A stretch of 64,000 bases of DNA from Mesoplasma entomophilum (GTDB taxonomy: Bacteria > Bacillota_I > Bacilli_A > Mycoplasmatales > Mycoplasmataceae): positions 1 through 64,000 of the forward strand of contig NZ_CP024966.1 of the NCBI RefSeq assembly GCF_002804125.1, written 5' to 3'. The translations under genes were made by a program, and so were the position numbers. This document shows, in pieces, positions 63,944-64,000 of the stretch. The notes under the pieces are model-generated. The model made no database searches, had not been told where the DNA came from, and saw nothing but the letters and a program-made list of their open reading frames with translations. The stretch's first letter is position 1; every line of letters begins with the position of its first letter.

Positions 63944-63982
63944 AAAAATCTACTTTCTATTAAGAAAAGTAGATTTTTATCT
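63944..63982. terminator. Hairpin at the window end, probable bidirectional terminator
   Basis: Stem AAAAATCTACTTT (63944-63956), 9-base loop, AAAGTAGATTTTT (63966-63978), with A/T tracts on both sides. It probably ends a gene lying beyond the window on the minus strand, as the acetyltransferase starts upstream of it. Confidence 0.75.
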
Positions 63983-64000
63983 TTGACTCAGCAATTTGTT

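Overview
The window is chromosomal DNA from an AT-rich mollicute that reads TGA as tryptophan (genetic code 4). Nearly every long gene is open only when TGA is translated, and many TGA codons sit at conserved Trp positions. Gene content fits the Mesoplasma/Entomoplasma branch of the Spiroplasma group: lipobox lipoproteins, an MreB-like protein, three beta-glucoside PTS genes, a purine riboswitch before hpt, and a compact pdh operon. The species is inferred, not proven. Base 1 is the first base of dnaA, so the window starts at the conventional chromosome origin.

Layout. 1-9.7 kb: replication core (dnaA, oriC-like spacer, dnaN, a divergent MreB-like gene on the minus strand, rnmV, rsmA/ksgA, gyrB, gyrA). 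9.7-20.5 kb: beta-glucoside island with two PTS EII genes of unusual A-B-C domain order and C-terminal coiled coils, an RpiR regulator, two GH1 phospho-beta-glucosidases and a ROK kinase. 20.5-26.8 kb: minus-strand block (mnmE, a YfcC/DcuC-type carrier, an APC permease, serS). 26.9-39.2 kb: hslO, an ABC ATPase with a long charged N-terminus, then a sugar-type ABC operon (two paralogous solute-binding lipoproteins, the second frameshifted by one base; an ATPase with an insertion of more than 400 residues; two permeases). 39.2-42.1 kb: DUF1904 protein, dus, lysS. 42.1-47.8 kb: second sugar cluster (nagB-like gene divergent from RpiR no. 2, PTS no. 3, GH1 no. 3). 47.8-50.9 kb: guanine-type riboswitch, hpt, NCS2 purine permease; convergent ThiT-like gene with its TPP riboswitch. 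50.9-64 kb: metS, then nox, lplA, pdhABCD, pta, ackA, then proC and a convergent maltose/galactoside-type acetyltransferase.

How it works together. PTS proteins import and phosphorylate beta-glucosides or related disaccharides, GH1 enzymes split the phosphosugar, and the ROK kinase may rephosphorylate the free hexose. Pyruvate goes through lipoylated pyruvate dehydrogenase (lplA beside it) to acetyl-CoA, then Pta and AckA give acetate and ATP, while Nox reoxidises NADH. Purines and thiamine are salvaged under riboswitch control.

No phage, insertion sequence, CRISPR array, tRNA or rRNA was recognised. I did not find a clearly new multi-gene system. The most unusual items are the degenerate MreB-like protein, the giant insertion in the ABC ATPase, the rearranged PTS proteins with probable RpiR operators, the riboswitch bracketed by a perfect competing 12-bp repeat, and several strong inverted repeats without an assigned role.
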